The notes: generated by a model from the letters alone, not told the origin. A stretch of DNA of 64,000 nt from Crocodylus rhombifer (GCA_038503035.1 JAVSML010024599.1:558001-622000), one strand, 5' to 3'; positions 1 through 10,860 are shown, counted from the stretch's first letter. Made by a program: numbers and translations.

Positions 1-1001
1 CCTTGACTCTGGATCACCAGGTCTACCAGGAAGTGGATCTTATGTTTTCTAGCCTGCCAGGATTTTGATGACCTCTACAATATTCCTGGGAGGCAATGCC
101 CATGGTGATCCTGCCTGGTCTTGATCCCTGGGCTTCTGTGGGGCTCCAAACCTCCCCTTTACCCCAGCCTACCCTCTCCAGATGCTGTTTGTGATATTCT
201 TGTGCAGCCAGGTTGCAGTGCTGCCTGTTGTAACCTTATATGCCCCTACCCCAGGGTGTCCTAGTGCCTCTTTTGGGTACACCCTTCTAGGGGCCGGTCT
301 TGGTCTGTGCTCAAAAAAAATCAAAATAAACAGCAAAAGAAATCACAGAACAACCCTGGCTTCTTCTCAGTCTTCTCGTCAGGCTCTGGCAATGTCCCTT
401 TTTCTAGTGATCAGGTGTTCAACCTTCTAATCACCATAATTCAGGCAAACAATTCCTTAGTCCATTCTTTGCTGTGTGCTAGCCTGCCCTGCACCCCATT
501 AATGTTCATAGTCTCTTTGGGGTTTCCCCCCGGTGCAGGAAGGCTTTACCTGTGGCTATAGATTTTTTTTCCTTCAGGCCCTCCTCCGGATCCTCTGTTG
601 GAAAACTCCACACTGGAGATTTTCTCAGGCCCTGTGGATTCCCTCGCTCTGGATCCTCAGCTGAAGCTCCGCTCCGCTCCAGAGATAACCACTAGCTGCG
701 TGTTTGCAGGCCTCCGCCTGCCTCAGGGTCACTCCCGCAGCGTTCCTCAGGCACCTTCTGCAGTTTCTGCCTGCTGAGATGCTCAGCCGCTCCTCTCTCC
801 TTGCGGCCTGCAGGGAACTGACCCCTCTCTGCCCCTCTCCGGGGCTGGAAATACCTTTGAGCAGCCTCCCTCTGCCATTCCTGAGTGAGATGCTGCTCCG
901 GAAGTTGGGTGGGTGTTTTTCTTCCTTTCTGGGCTGCAGCTGCAACCCTGGCGGCCCTCCGTGTTTTAAGTTCTGTCTCGCTCCTTTACATGTACCCTCT
1001 G
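1..1001. other. Unassigned, moderately GC-rich stretch; possibly old LTR-derived
   Basis: No coding region is credible here. Open frames on both strands (for example about 704-1039 plus and 625-1113 minus) are low-complexity and overlap each other. An AATAAA-type motif lies near 325, followed by pyrimidine-rich sequence, and the part from about 560 to 1000 is CT/GC-rich. This vaguely resembles the 3' part of an LTR element. No terminal repeats, primer-binding site or target duplication could be found, so the LTR idea is only a guess. Confidence 0.2.
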
Positions 1002-1130
1002 CAAATTTGCAGATGACGCCAAGCTTGAAGAAGCAATAGATACACTGGAGGGTAGGGATAGGATTAAGAGGAGGATTGGACCAAAAAGAAATCTCATGAG
1101 ATCCAATTTTCAATCCTAATTTTCTATGAT
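1002..1130 (+). mobile_element. CR1 LINE scrap (end of RT catalytic region plus 3' tail)
   Basis: Plus-strand translation reads KFADDAKLEEAIDTLEGRDR followed by RIKRRIGPKRNLMRSN. This matches the CR1 RT segment that starts at the FADD catalytic box. It then jumps directly to a CR1-style terminal octamer tail (TTCTATGATTCCATGA). The C-terminal half of ORF2 and most of the 3' UTR are missing, so this is an internally deleted, dead copy. The RT match is seen in sequence; the family assignment is from knowledge of CR1. Confidence 0.6.
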
Positions 1131-2340
1131 TCCATGACTTAGTTTATCTCAATTCTTATAGTTAAAAACCCCCCAAACCTCAATTTCCTTCACTTAAAAT
1201 TGTCCTGAACCACCACTATGTGTTTTCTGCATTTCTTTTCCTCATTCCTGGGTCTCAAAGCTAGACGCTCTTCCAGCAGGGCTGTGGCTATATTTGTTCT
1301 TTCTTTGGCAATACCAAGATATTGCTGGCCCAGAATCAACCCCATCTCCCAAAGACCTCAGTTCACCTTTTCTGCTTCCAAAAGATCAGGGCTTTGATCC
1401 TAGATTTATTTTGAAGTTGAAATTATGACTTGGGTCTCCTGTTGCAATACAATGTGCTGCCTCATTATACCAGATTAGCTATGAATGCTGCTTTTGTGAA
1501 TATTCTGAAGCATGCAGTTGTTCTGTATTGAAAAAGCAAAGACATTACTGTGTAACTTTGATCTTATTACAGTGCTTAAACAAAAGCACTGTTCTTTTTT
1601 TTTGTCAATAAACATGATATTAGGTAAGGTGTATACTTATATGGTCATTTTTATTCTGCTTTATTATAAACCTCATTTATATATACCTTTATATATACCT
1701 CATTGCATAATAATTTGACTATATTACCAGATATATGTGTACAATATAGAGCTCATGAAAATCACTCATACTTCTGTCTCATAAGTTGGAAAGTTACATT
1801 CCATTTAAGAATCTTCTGTCACTGTCCTCCCTCTTCTTATGTACTTACCTGAGACAACATAGGAAAGAGATGATGCTCCTGAAAGATGATGGAATCATTA
1901 TGTAAATACAAAGAAATATTAATCTCTCCATGTAGCTTCTTTACCTTCCAATTCCATTGAAAAGTTTGACTCATAAATCAGTATAAGCATGAATCTACTA
2001 GTCAGAAACTTTTAAATTTGTTTCTATTGTAGGGCTGTAAATGGAGTTTACGTTATAGTGCAATTTTATAATACTTGCTCTCCCCATGCAAGCTCTCCTG
2101 GATTTGCCTTCAGGCTTATTTTCTCAGGGCTGAAAGCAAGAGAGGAAAATAATGTGTTCAGATTAACCAGCTGAGTCTTAAAAATATAAATTGAGAGGAA
2201 CTAGTTTTATTTTAAACAACAGAAAAAAATACCCCAGAAGTTTAAGGATGTTGCAAACTCTCGAAATGACTTTTATGTAATGACAGTTCATGTCTATGCA
2301 GAATGTGAGTTTTAGGTCAGGGATGGGTATATCTCCAACT
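1131..2340. other. AT-rich sequence with no recognised feature
   Basis: Low-complexity AT-rich DNA with short homopolymers. I see no coding region, RNA gene or repeat I can name. A short pyrimidine/purine patch near 10.9 kb elsewhere is similar in style, but nothing here is diagnostic. Confidence 0.5.
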
Positions 2341-2440
2341 TCATAGAATCACAGCAAATTAGGGTTGGAAGAGAACCCAGGGGTGAGGGGTCATCTAGTC
2401 CAACCCACTGCTTAAAGTGAACCATACCAGAGATTACTTA
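2341..2440 (-). mobile_element. CR1 LINE 3' end fragment
   Basis: Starts with CATAGAATCACAG and continues TTAGGGTTGGAAGAGAACC, then TCATCTAGTCCAACCC. This is the reverse complement of the CR1 3' UTR end, whose sense strand reads GGTTGGACTAGATGACC and ends in the TCTATG octamer repeat. Only about 100 bp is recognisable. It belongs to the older CR1 group also seen near 5304 and 35508. Confidence 0.7.
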
Positions 2441-2749
2441 CCGATGCTCGGACTTCAACTCCCAACTTTTTTATTACTAGCCTAATACTCAGAAACTTCA
2501 GCCATAGGATAGGCCTGCCTACTTACTAGGTCTGTGCAAATAGGGAAGTATTTGATTTGGATTCAGCCAATTCAGAGGACAGTGATTTGATTCAGAGATG
2601 CAGATGACTGTCCCAAATTGATTCTGCTGAATCAGCTTTGGAAGGTTCAGGGTAGATTTGGAGAGAGTCAGAGATTTGGCCATAGACTGTAATGGGGAAT
2701 TACTGAAATACATATAACTTTGTCATTTGTCAGCTGATTTGGACAAAAA

Positions 2750-3007
2750 ATCACAGGGGTGGTAGCCCCTTCTGAGGGCATGAAGTCCACCAAGTTTCAA
2801 AGAGGTAGGTGCAGGGGTTTTCTGGGAAACCGCACCTCAAGCTGCTGACAAGCAAAACTTATGTTGTGTGTGTGTTAAGGTGCAGTGGGGTGAAAACAGC
2901 AGGGATGGTAACCCCTGCTGGGGCTATGAAGCCGGCTGGCCTTCAAGGAGATAGGTATAGGGGTTTCTGGGAAACTGCACCTCAGGCTGCTGACAAGCAA
3001 AACTCAT
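2750..3007. repeat. Two-copy tandem duplication inside the hAT element (period about 145 bp)
   Basis: Copy 1 (about 2750-2862) and copy 2 (about 2896-3007) share the same order of blocks: GGTRRCCCCT, then GGCATGAAG or GGCTATGAAG, then TTTCTGGGAAAC and GCACCTCA, then GCTGCTGACAAGCAAAACT. Similarity is high enough to see by eye. The 31912 copy carries only one unit, so the duplication is specific to this copy or subfamily. Confidence 0.7.
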
Positions 3008-3599
3008 GACATGGGTGACACTGTATGTGTGTTAATTTGTGCCCTCACTGGTGCTGGGGCCTCTACATGACATGGTAGTGTGCACCAATGAGGCCGCCTC
3101 CTCCTTTACAGCCTCAGCCTGGTCCACCACTTTAAATGAAAACAGGTAATAAAATAACTTAGTGAGTACTAGCACAGTAGCACCAGCAGCATCTCAGGCT
3201 GCCAAACTGTCACAGAGCCTTTCTTTCCTTTCCTGCAGGAGCTTCTTCTCCAGCTGCTGCCAGAGAACTCTCCCTGCCATCCTGAACCCTGGGGCTTAGA
3301 TGTGCCCAGGACCCTGTGTCCTTCCGGTCAGCTGACTGGGTATTGGGTGTTGGTCTAAGGACATGGCACTGGCAGCCAAAGTCCCTTGGGTCAATCTGGT
3401 ATCTTTTAGTAGACCAACTGAATATTTAGAGAAATATATCTTAGCAAGGTTTTGGGTTGGGACTTGCAGGTCTAGCTCTCCCCCTACCTGCCCTAGCCCC
3501 TCTCTCTCCCCTGCCAGAAGATCTGTCACCTGCCTTTCCAGCATGCTTCATATTAATCTTTCCTGTGCTGGAAAAAGTTATTACAGACAGAGACACAAA

Positions 3600-3900
3600 T
3601 AATATGTCTTGTTCTTCTTCTCTGATGTATGACTGTCTGATTTCTTCTTCTGTGTTGTGTTTACTGTTGTGTGTGTGACTAAAATATCTCCTTCTCCTTC
3701 TCCTCTCTGACTTCTGTTGTGTTAATCTGAATCTCTATCTGGCTTCTTCTGGGTTGTCTTTAATCTGTATGTACCTAACTATAACTAATAATATTAATAA
3801 CTATGTATAATCTCTTCTTCTATAAATGCCTGACTTCTTCTGTGTTGTAATAATATCTGATTACTTCCATGATGTGAGTGTGTGTAATGTATGTGTTCCC
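3600..3900. repeat. Degenerate tandem array of CTGACTTCTTCTGTGTTG-like units
   Basis: Diverged versions of an 18-30 bp unit appear near 3638, 3707, 3738 and 3831. Each has CTGAYTTCTTCTG followed by TGTTG and sometimes TAATCTGA or TAATATCTGA. The array lies within the hAT element and explains the thymine-rich strand bias here. Confidence 0.6.
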
Positions 3901-4741
3901 CTGCACAGTGATGGATCACACTGCCAGGGAAAACATAGCTTTCCTTTAAAAAAAGTGTTGGAAAAAACCCCCAAACAAATATAAGTTGAAAGAAATGTAT
4001 TGGATAGGGGTAAGTAGAGGGACTCTAGTTAGTAAGCTATATCCAATCCTTTCCAAGAACAGAAAGTAGCAGGAGACTGACTAGGTAGGAAGCCAAGCCA
4101 GTCCAGTACATTTCAGTAGGGCTATCCCTCAGGGGGTGCGAATTGGGCTGCCCACCCTGGTCCCCATGTTTTGGAGGGCCCTCATGGAGCGGGACTGAGC
4201 AGTGCGGTGACTCTGTGCTGCTGCTGGCTTCACGCCCAGCCACTTAGCATGCCCCACCCCCCCATTGAAACTGCTGCTGACTTCCTCATGTCTGGGGGCA
4301 GGGCCCCACACAGACTGATTTGCCCCAGCCCCTGCACCCTGCTTGGGTCATCTCTGCCTTTCAGATGCTGTTGCTTAGACAGAAACAGCTCACAAAAGGG
4401 ACAGAAAGGCTGCACACAGAGGCTTATATGCTGTTTCTACATCCCTTCCCCAGAGCACTGTGATTGGAAGGGGGCTTGGGGAAAGATCAGTCATTGGCCA
4501 GCAAAAGGTGTCGGTCTTTTCTCCCTTGCTCCCCCTCCTTCTCAGTTTCTGATCTCCTGAAAGACTACCTTCCAAATCTCTGAATCTTTTCCAAATCTAT
4601 TCAGAGCCTCCAAATTGGTTTGGAGATTTTTTTTTGCCTTCTCCCAATTCAATTTGGATTCAGTGATTTGGCCTCTGAATTGGGCTGGATCTTCTCCAAA
4701 TTGAATTGTGGACCAAAGCTTTTCACACCCCTACTACTTCC

Positions 4742-5018
4742 ACTGCTGAATGTATTCATTATGATGCTTCTTCTGTTTATGATTCTAGTCTGGTTGCCTC
4801 ACTGTTAATTTTTTATCTCCTAGCAAATACTATATCCTTGGTCTTCAGAAAACATTCATAAATAAGTGTTTAGGTAAGATATGACTTTTACCAAAAACTA
4901 GGAATGTTTCAAGATTAGCAATAATATATCAAACCTGACTAGAACCAAATAACCAATTATCTGAAGTTTAAGAAGACTCTGGTAAAAGTTTGAACCTGGT
5001 GGTCTTATTAGCATTATA
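4742..5018. other. AT-rich spacer, nothing recognised
   Basis: Short AT-rich stretch between the hAT element and the following palindromic MITE. No frame or repeat is supported. Confidence 0.5.
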
Positions 5019-5304
5019 GGACAATTTTACATGTGTTTCTGAAGTGGTGCCAGGAGCTTTTAATTAGAGAGAGAAAATGGAGGTGGTGTACTTTGAACTA
5101 AAGCGCATTGAACATGTGTTAGTTCAGAGCACACCACTGCCATTTTCTTAGCATGGAGGTGCACTGTGCCACTGATACACATGACATGAGGCTGCCAGAG
5201 TGCATTAATTCATGTGTTCCAGCAGACTCGATTAATCAAGTCTGCTTCAACTCCCTGGATTTCTAGCATGTCAGAGCAGGCTCCCTGCATGCGTGGAAGT
5301 GTCC
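5019..5304. mobile_element. Palindromic MITE, copy A (degenerate member of the 58-60 kb family)
   Basis: The left end GGACAATTTTACATGTG and the right end (reverse complement GGACACTTCCACGCATG) form imperfect terminal inverted repeats. Inside are the family hallmarks: AAATGGAGGTGG with CCACTGCCATTTT facing each other, a TGATACACATGACA block, and GCAGACTCGATTAATCAAG. The same modules occur in copies at 57923, 59754 and 60390. ATA occurs on both sides and could be a 3-bp target duplication, but it overlaps the adjoining CR1 tail. Confidence 0.55.
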
Positions 5305-5505
5305 ATAGAGTCAATGAAAATTAGTGTTGGAAGGGACCTCAGAAGTTCATCTAATTCAACCCTCTGCTCAAAGCAGGACCATCCCCAATTAGATCATCCT
5401 AGCCAAGGCTTTGTCTACCTGGGTCTTAAAAAATTCTGAGGATGGAGATTCCACAACCCCTCTGGGTAATCTGTTCCAGTGTTTTACTATCCTCCTAATG
5501 GGCAG
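5304..5505 (-). mobile_element. CR1 LINE 3' end fragment (older lineage)
   Basis: Begins CATAGAGTCAATGAAAATT, then GTTGGAAGGGACCTCAGAAG, TTCAACCCTCTGCTCAAAG and AGCCAAGGCTTTGTCTA. This is antisense CR1 3' UTR, closely parallel to the copy at 35508. About 200 bp is kept, ending in the region that encodes the last residues of ORF2. It abuts palindromic MITE copy A directly. Confidence 0.8.
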
Positions 5506-6035
5506 CTATGGAGGGGGGGGCATCTAGGGGGTAGAGTCTGGGGATAGGCAGCCAGCACCCTGGCCTCTGGCTATTCTCCTATGGGTGCAGGCAGGGGGCT
5601 CACCCAGACATGATGGCAGCTGCTTCTACCCTGGCATAGGCAGCTTCTCCTCTGGCAAATGGTGGCAAGGGCCATTGCATGGGGCAGGCAGAGCTATGGT
5701 CAGGACTTGGCAGTGGGGAGCATGAATGTGACAGCCAGGGCCTGGATGGTATTCAGCACCCAGTGGTCCTCCTCCGTGGCTCTGCTGCCCTGATCAGGAG
5801 TACACCCTGCTCCCTCAGGGCCTCCATGTGGTCCTGCTCCAGTGTCAGCAGCTGTGTCCTGAATTCTCAGTCTGCCCTGTCCCACATGTCTTGTGGATGA
5901 TGTCCCCCACTTGCTGTGTATTTTTCATGGGCTGTCCTTTACCTGCCATGCATCCTGGATGGCAGTGTCCTCCACCTACCACGTATTCTGGCCAGAAATG
6001 TCCTTTCCCTTCCACATCCACACATCCCCCAGCTG
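5506..6035. other. GC-rich unassigned stretch
   Basis: Begins with a G8 run and stays GC-rich to about 6030. Overlapping open frames on both strands (about 5679-6088 plus, 5700-5885 minus) lack domain-like sequence and look like by-products of base composition. No known element was recognised. Confidence 0.4.
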
Positions 6036-6037
6036 AT

Positions 6038-6107
6038 CCTGTAGACGTGCATGCTTACTGTGTAGTAAACTATGCTACTGTGCAGTGAAGCATCTTGTGT
6101 AGACACA
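6038..6107. repeat. Short imperfect hairpin, MITE-like
   Basis: GTAGACGTGCATGCTTACTG faces a right arm that reverse-complements to GTCTACACAAGATGCTTCAC. The loop is around AACTATGC. The GTGTAGACAC end motif resembles ends of the repeat at 37075-37288. It is too short and diverged to place in a family. Confidence 0.35.
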
Positions 6108-7164
6108 CCCTCTGAATCCTAACCTCGCTGTCCAACATATCTACTACTCCCCCCGGCTTGGTGTCACAACTCCCCAACTTGGTGTTATTCAATCCTATGT
6201 GTAGTTAAGATTTAATAGCTGTTTATTGATGTGTATGAAATGAGTTGATTTTTCCATTTTCTAGAGGTTGGATGTCCATATCACATACGTTATGGGTATA
6301 GTTGATAATTTTGCTTGCTGTTTCATCATGGAGACAAAATACTGAATCAGAATTGAGGATGAATCATCCTATTGTTCCTAGAGATGGTTCTTCCAGATGG
6401 GCTTGGAAAGATGCATGAAAAGGATAGTGGGTTTGGAAGCTTCAGTCTGAACTGTACCTTCTGGGTGGTTAAGTAGTAATCATTTCTGAAGTGCAATACT
6501 GAAGCCAACTAGGCACCTGCCCTGAGCATTATGTTTCTTAACCAAAAAAACGTTGGGCTCAAGTTCGTCATAAAAACAACTATAAAGTTGGGCCACAATA
6601 TTCTAAAGATTGGACAGGACTCACCCCAGGATGTATACTTACTTTTACTTGGTCATGTGAAGTTTGGAGCAGAAAACTCCACGGTGATGCTTGTTTGACA
6701 TAAACAAGAAATGTGATGTTCAATTCTGTGTTTTCAGCTACATTAAAAAGAACCTGCATTCACTTATTCTATGTCTCTCTTACTGTTCATGAAGAAACCA
6801 CTCTTGTAAGTATAATAGCCAGATGATCTCAGGATGCAGGAATACTTCAGCTATTTTCTGAGACTTATTGAAATATGCTTTAGTTTGACAAAAGCAGAAA
6901 ATGTTAATTTTCAGCCCTTTTATAAACACAGGCCTGATCTGTAAAGGGAAAGCTGTTTTCACAGCAAATACACACTGGAGTGACTCTAATCCAGTTAGTG
7001 GTTTATATGATTCACTTTGAATATATTTATGCACTAACAACTGATAAATAGATTTTTGAATTCAGCTTTTAAAAAGTCTACCTTTTTCTTTTTTAATGTA
7101 AGACCTTTGCATTTTTTTACCAAAGTAACTTGCTTAAAATCTCCCCGCTTGAAATTGTAACTAG
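6108..7164. other. AT-rich sequence with no recognised feature
   Basis: No gene or repeat is supported. The minus-strand open frame at 6780-7040 shows no domain features and AT-rich codon content typical of noncoding DNA. Confidence 0.45.
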
Positions 7165-7985
7165 TACATTCAGTGGATCATAGGCTGAGGTGAGCAGGCT
7201 AAGGGGGATCAGGGATGCAGAGGATGAAATTGATGCCTATCTCTGTTCTCTGCAGGCCCAGTTGCCCACTGTACAGCAATGCAGGAGTGGCAGAAGGTGT
7301 TCAAATCCAGAGCTGCTAGGCTTAGAGCTCTCCAGGTTCACCTGGGGAACAGGTTTGATGCCCTGGCAGCTGTGATGGAGAAAGACAGAGAAATTGCCTC
7401 TGGCAGGGATGATGCCACTCCCCACATGACAAGGAATGGGCAGAGAGTAAACACCAACAGGAAGAAATGCCGGGTCCTTGTCATCAGAGACTCCATCCTA
7501 TGAGGACTGGAAGGTCCCATCTGCCAGCCTGACCCCATGGTGCGAGAGGTCTGCTTCATGCCTGGGGCTAGGGTTAGGGACGTTATGGAGAGGATCCCAG
7601 CCTACATCTGACCTGCAGACCAGGACCCCATGGTTCTTATCCACGTGGGAATGAATGATGTGGCCAGGGGCAACCCAGACCACATTATGAAGGAATTTGA
7701 GGCTCTGGGGGACCAGCTTAAGGAGATGGAGGTGTAGGTGATATTCTCCTCTTTTCTTCTGGTGAGTAAGCAGGGATGGCGACACAAGGCCTGCATTGGC
7801 GAGGTCAACTGGCGTTTATGCAGTTGGTGCCGCCAGGCAGGCCTTGGGTTCCTAGATAATGACCCATGCTTTCAGGTGAGGGACTTGCTGGGGCGGGATG
7901 GGCTTCACCTCTCTCCTAAAGGCAAGTGTGCCTTCTCTTCCAGGTTGGCTGATCTTGTACAGTGAGCTTTAAACTAGCCTTGCCA
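7165..7985 (+). pseudogene. CR1 ORF1 remnant with SGNH esterase-like domain
   Basis: In CR1, ORF1 encodes an RNA-binding/coiled-coil region followed by an SGNH (GDSL-like) hydrolase domain; its exact role in retrotransposition is unsettled. Here plus-strand frames read RLRGIRDAEDEIDAYL near 7195, a charged segment (WQKVFKSRAARLRALQVHL), then CRVLVIRDSIL (block I region, with the usual Gly of GDS replaced by Arg). Next come LIHVGMNDVARGN (the GxND block, about 7630-7665) and GRDGLHLSPKG (the DxxH block, about 7893-7925). The frame shifts at least twice and has internal stops, including one just after DSIL. It is immediately upstream of ORF2, as expected for CR1. The N-terminal part of ORF1 is missing or unrecognisable. 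Confidence 0.75.
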
Positions 7986-8099
7986 GGGGAGGGGACTGCA
8001 GGAAGACATGGAGACACCACCTGAGCAAAACAGGTGACAAATGAAAGGAGTGTTCAGGTAAGAAACAGGGGTCCAGACAGTCTTCCAAATTGGGAGGTG

Positions 8100-9075
8100 G
8101 CACACGCAGCTATGCAAGGCCTTAAATACCTATATACCAATGCTTGTAGTATGGGGAACAAACAGGAGGAGCTCACCCTCAGAATAGCCAGTTCAGACCC
8201 AGACATAATAGGGCTTACAGAAACATGGTGGGATTCATCCCACAACTGGGCAGTTAGCATTATGGGCTTTAGGCTTTACAGGCAGGAAAGGGAAAGAAGG
8301 AAGGAAAGGTGGGGGTGTGGCACTCTGTCAAGCAGCAATACACATCCTCTGCCAGCAGAATGGGGTCAGAGGAGGGGCAAGCTGAAGTGCTCTGGGTCAA
8401 GATAGAAGGGGGCCGTGGGGAGAGGGATCTAATGGTGGGGGTCTACTACAGACCAGGAATTTTCAGGCCAGCTTGCAGAGGCACTTAAGGCAAGGGATGT
8501 AGTTGTCATAGGTGATTTAAATTACCAGGACATCTGCTGGGAGGAACAGTCAGCCAGGTCGGACTGTTCCAGAAGGTTCCTGGCTGAGATACAGGATTTC
8601 CACTTAATTCAGGAGGTGCACAGTCCCACCAGAGGAAATGCCCTGTTGGACCTGGTCCTGGCCATAGGCGATGACCTGGTAAGGGGCCCCCAGGTCCTTG
8701 ACCACCTGGGTGATAGTGATCATCACTTGCTGGAATTCACCATCCAGCACAGGGTGTCAAGGGTCTGCAGCAAAGCAGTAGCCCTAGACTTCAAGAGGGC
8801 CAACTTCAACGAGTTGAGGAGATTAGTGGGAGAGGCGCTGGGGTTCTTGAGGGCAGGGGACCTCAGTGCCCAAGATGAGTGGTTGTTCCTTAAGGAGATG
8901 ATACTCGGGGCCGAAGGGGTGAGCATCCCAACAAGAAGCAAGGGGGGCAAGAGTATCCAAAAGCCCCCCTGGCTCACCAAGGGCATCCGGGAATGCCTGA
9001 TTGCCAAAAAGGTGGCATACACCCGGTGGAAGGGGGGTGCTATCTTCAAAGAGGAGTATACCTCCTCTGCTCAGG
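8100..9075 (+). pseudogene. CR1 ORF2 endonuclease domain and linker (decayed)
   Basis: This is the APE-type endonuclease that nicks target DNA in CR1. Visible motifs in order are LKYLYTNACSMGNKQEEL (N-terminal Asn box, about 8120), DIIGLTETWWDSS (catalytic Glu box, about 8203-8240), VGVYYRPG (about 8436), VIGDLNYQDICWEE (GDFN box, about 8505-8545) and LGDSDHHLLEFTI (terminal SDHH box, about 8709-8747). The linker ALDFKRANFNELRRLVGEAL and DEWLFLKEMI follow. At least two frameshifts break it, so no single frame spans the domain. It continues into the RT region but with a deletion at about 9075. Confidence 0.85.
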
Positions 9076-10165
9076 CGACTATGGCATTGATGCCTACACA
9101 GTCAGATGGATTGCAGATTGGCTGAAGAGTCATACTCAGAGGGTGGTAGTGGATGGGTCATATTTGACCTGGGGGGAAGTGGGCAGTGGAGTCCCCCAGG
9201 GCTCGGTCCCTGGGCCCACGCTGTTCAATTTCTTTATCAGCAATTTGGACGATGGGGTGAAAAGAAACCTGTTTAAATTTGCTGATGATACCAAAATTTG
9301 GGGTGAGGTGAGCATGCTAGTAGGGAGGGAAAGACTGCAGCAAGACCTGGATATGTTACAAGGGTGGGCTAGCAAAAACAGGATGTGTTTCAGTATTGAC
9401 AAGTGCAGGGTGGTGCACTTGGGCAGTAGTAACCAGCAGCACACTTATAAGATGGGGAAACTCCCTTCTTGAGAGCACGGAGGCAGAAAGGGATCTTGGA
9501 GTCATTATTGTCTCCAAGATGAACATGGGCCGACAATGCGAGGTCACAGTTGGCAGGGCTAACTGGACCTTGTTGTGCATCCACTGGTGCATCTCAAGTA
9601 GGGCCAAGGAGGTGATCCTCCCCCTCTCCTCGACACTGGTCAGACCACAGCTGGAGTACTGCATCCAGTTCTGTGCGCCCAACTTCAGGAGGGATGTGGA
9701 CAACATTGAGAGGGTCCAGAGGAGGGCTACCCGCATGATCCAGGGACAACAGGGCAGACCCTACAATGAGAGACTGCAGGACCTGAACCTGTTCAGCCTT
9801 CACAAGAGAAGGCTGAGGGGGGACCTGGTGACCATCTATAAACTCACTAGGGGGGGATCAGAAGGGTTTGGGAGAGACCTTGTTTCCCCTAGTGCCCCCT
9901 GGCATAACAAGGAATAATGGCCACAAGTTGTTGGAGAGGAGGTTTAGACTAGACATCCGTAAGAACCACTTCACAGTTAGGGTGGCCAGGATCTGGAACC
10001 AACTTCCAAGGAAGTGGTGCTGGCTCCTACCCTGGGGGTCTTTAAGAAGAGGCTTGATGCCTACCTGGCTGGAGTCATTTGAGTCCAGTTTTTCTCCTGC
10101 CCAGGTGGGGGGTAGGACTTGAAGATCTACAAGGTCTCTTCCGACCCTACTTCTATGATTCTATC
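9076..10165 (+). pseudogene. CR1 ORF2 RT C-terminal part and 3' UTR, with RT finger/palm N-terminus deleted
   Basis: The linker ending KEEYTSSAQ at about 9075 is followed at once by GIDAYTVRWIADWL. In other CR1 copies that segment lies well after the first RT catalytic block, so the fingers and the DFxKAFDTV box are missing. The remainder carries GSGVPQGSVPGPTLFNFFIS and KFADDTKIWGEV (the FADD box, about 9279-9315), then the thumb (VRPQLEYCIQFCAP, RVQRRATRMIQGQQGRPY) and the C-terminal RLDIRKNHFTVRVARIWNQL. A frame change occurs near 9465. The 3' UTR ends GGTCTCTTCCGACCC with a TTCTATGATTCTAT tail. This is the same CR1 lineage as 12275-12480 and 42436-43876. Confidence 0.85.
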
Positions 10166-10860
10166 ATAGGAAAGTATGACTGGATGGGACCTCATGAGGT
10201 CAGCTAGTCCAGCTGTCCCTTAAGGCAAGTTCATCTCCAAATAAACCATCCAAACCAAGTGTCTGTTCAACCTGCTCTTGAAAATTTCCAATGAGAGAGA
10301 GTCTACAATTTTTCTTGGTAGTCTGATCCAATGCTTGACCACCCTCATAGTTAGAAAGTTCCTCATAATCTCCAACCTAAATTTTCCCTGCTCTTGCTTG
10401 GGGCCATTGCTCCTACTGTATAGCCACAGACAAAAGCCCATCTCCATCCTCTCTCTGATAATCCTTCAGGTATTTGAAGACTACTTCTTAGGTTTCTTAA
10501 TGATGGGAACTATATTTGCCCTTTTTTAATCATCTGGAACATCATCCAACCTCCATGAGTTTTTAAAGAAGATTGCCAATGGCTCCAAACTTACCTCAAC
10601 CAATTCCTTCAGTACCCCAGGGTGCAGGCATCAAGCCCTGTGAACTTAAAAGCGTTTAGCTGCTCTAAGTAATCCTTAATCTGTTCTGCCATTACTCTAG
10701 GCTGTTTGTCTACTTTCCTATCTCTGCTACCAACTATATTTGTCACTTGGTAGCTGCCCCTATTTGTGAAAATTGAAGTAAAAAAGATATTAAATACTTC
10801 AGGCTTCTCTGCATCATCTGTAACTAGATTGCCTTCAGCACTCCCTTGCTGTTACACTGC
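10145..10860 (-). mobile_element. Older CR1 LINE fragment, antisense, internally deleted
   Basis: Starting at the 3' end, the minus strand encodes FRLEIMRNFLTMRVVKHW and LPRKIVDSLSLEIFKSRL (about 10230-10410), the CR1 ORF2 C-terminus. It then jumps at about 10465 to the RT N-terminal region. The reverse complement of 10510-10855 gives NLVTDDAEKPEVFNIFFTSI, a QIKDYLEQLNAFKFTGLDAC segment and degenerate IFKKG sequence. The region between (RT palm and thumb) is absent. Many stops and frameshifts show it is older than its plus-strand neighbour. The two CR1s meet tail to tail at about 10145-10170. Confidence 0.75.

Larger units (their letters stand above)
2527..4733. mobile_element. Non-autonomous hAT-type DNA transposon, complete, with TIRs and 8-bp TSD
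   Basis: The left end reads TAGGTCTGTGCAAA. The right end, reverse-complemented, reads TAGGGGTGTGAAAA. Further in, both ends share AATTCAGAGG and an ATTTGGATTC-like motif. The flanks are CTACTTAC (2519-2526) and CTACTTCC (4734-4741), a 7/8 match, which is the size expected for hAT target duplication. The 2.2-kb interior has no transposase-like frame. It contains a roughly 145-bp duplication, a degenerate TTCTTCTGTGTTG-rich tandem array and a GC-rich part around 4100-4500. A 5' portion of the same family recurs at 31912. Orientation cannot be set without an autonomous relative. Confidence 0.75.

Noticed and set aside
625..1113. 162-aa minus-strand open frame
   Set aside because: It overlaps an equally long plus frame and a CR1 scrap, has no domain signal, and reflects GC-rich composition.
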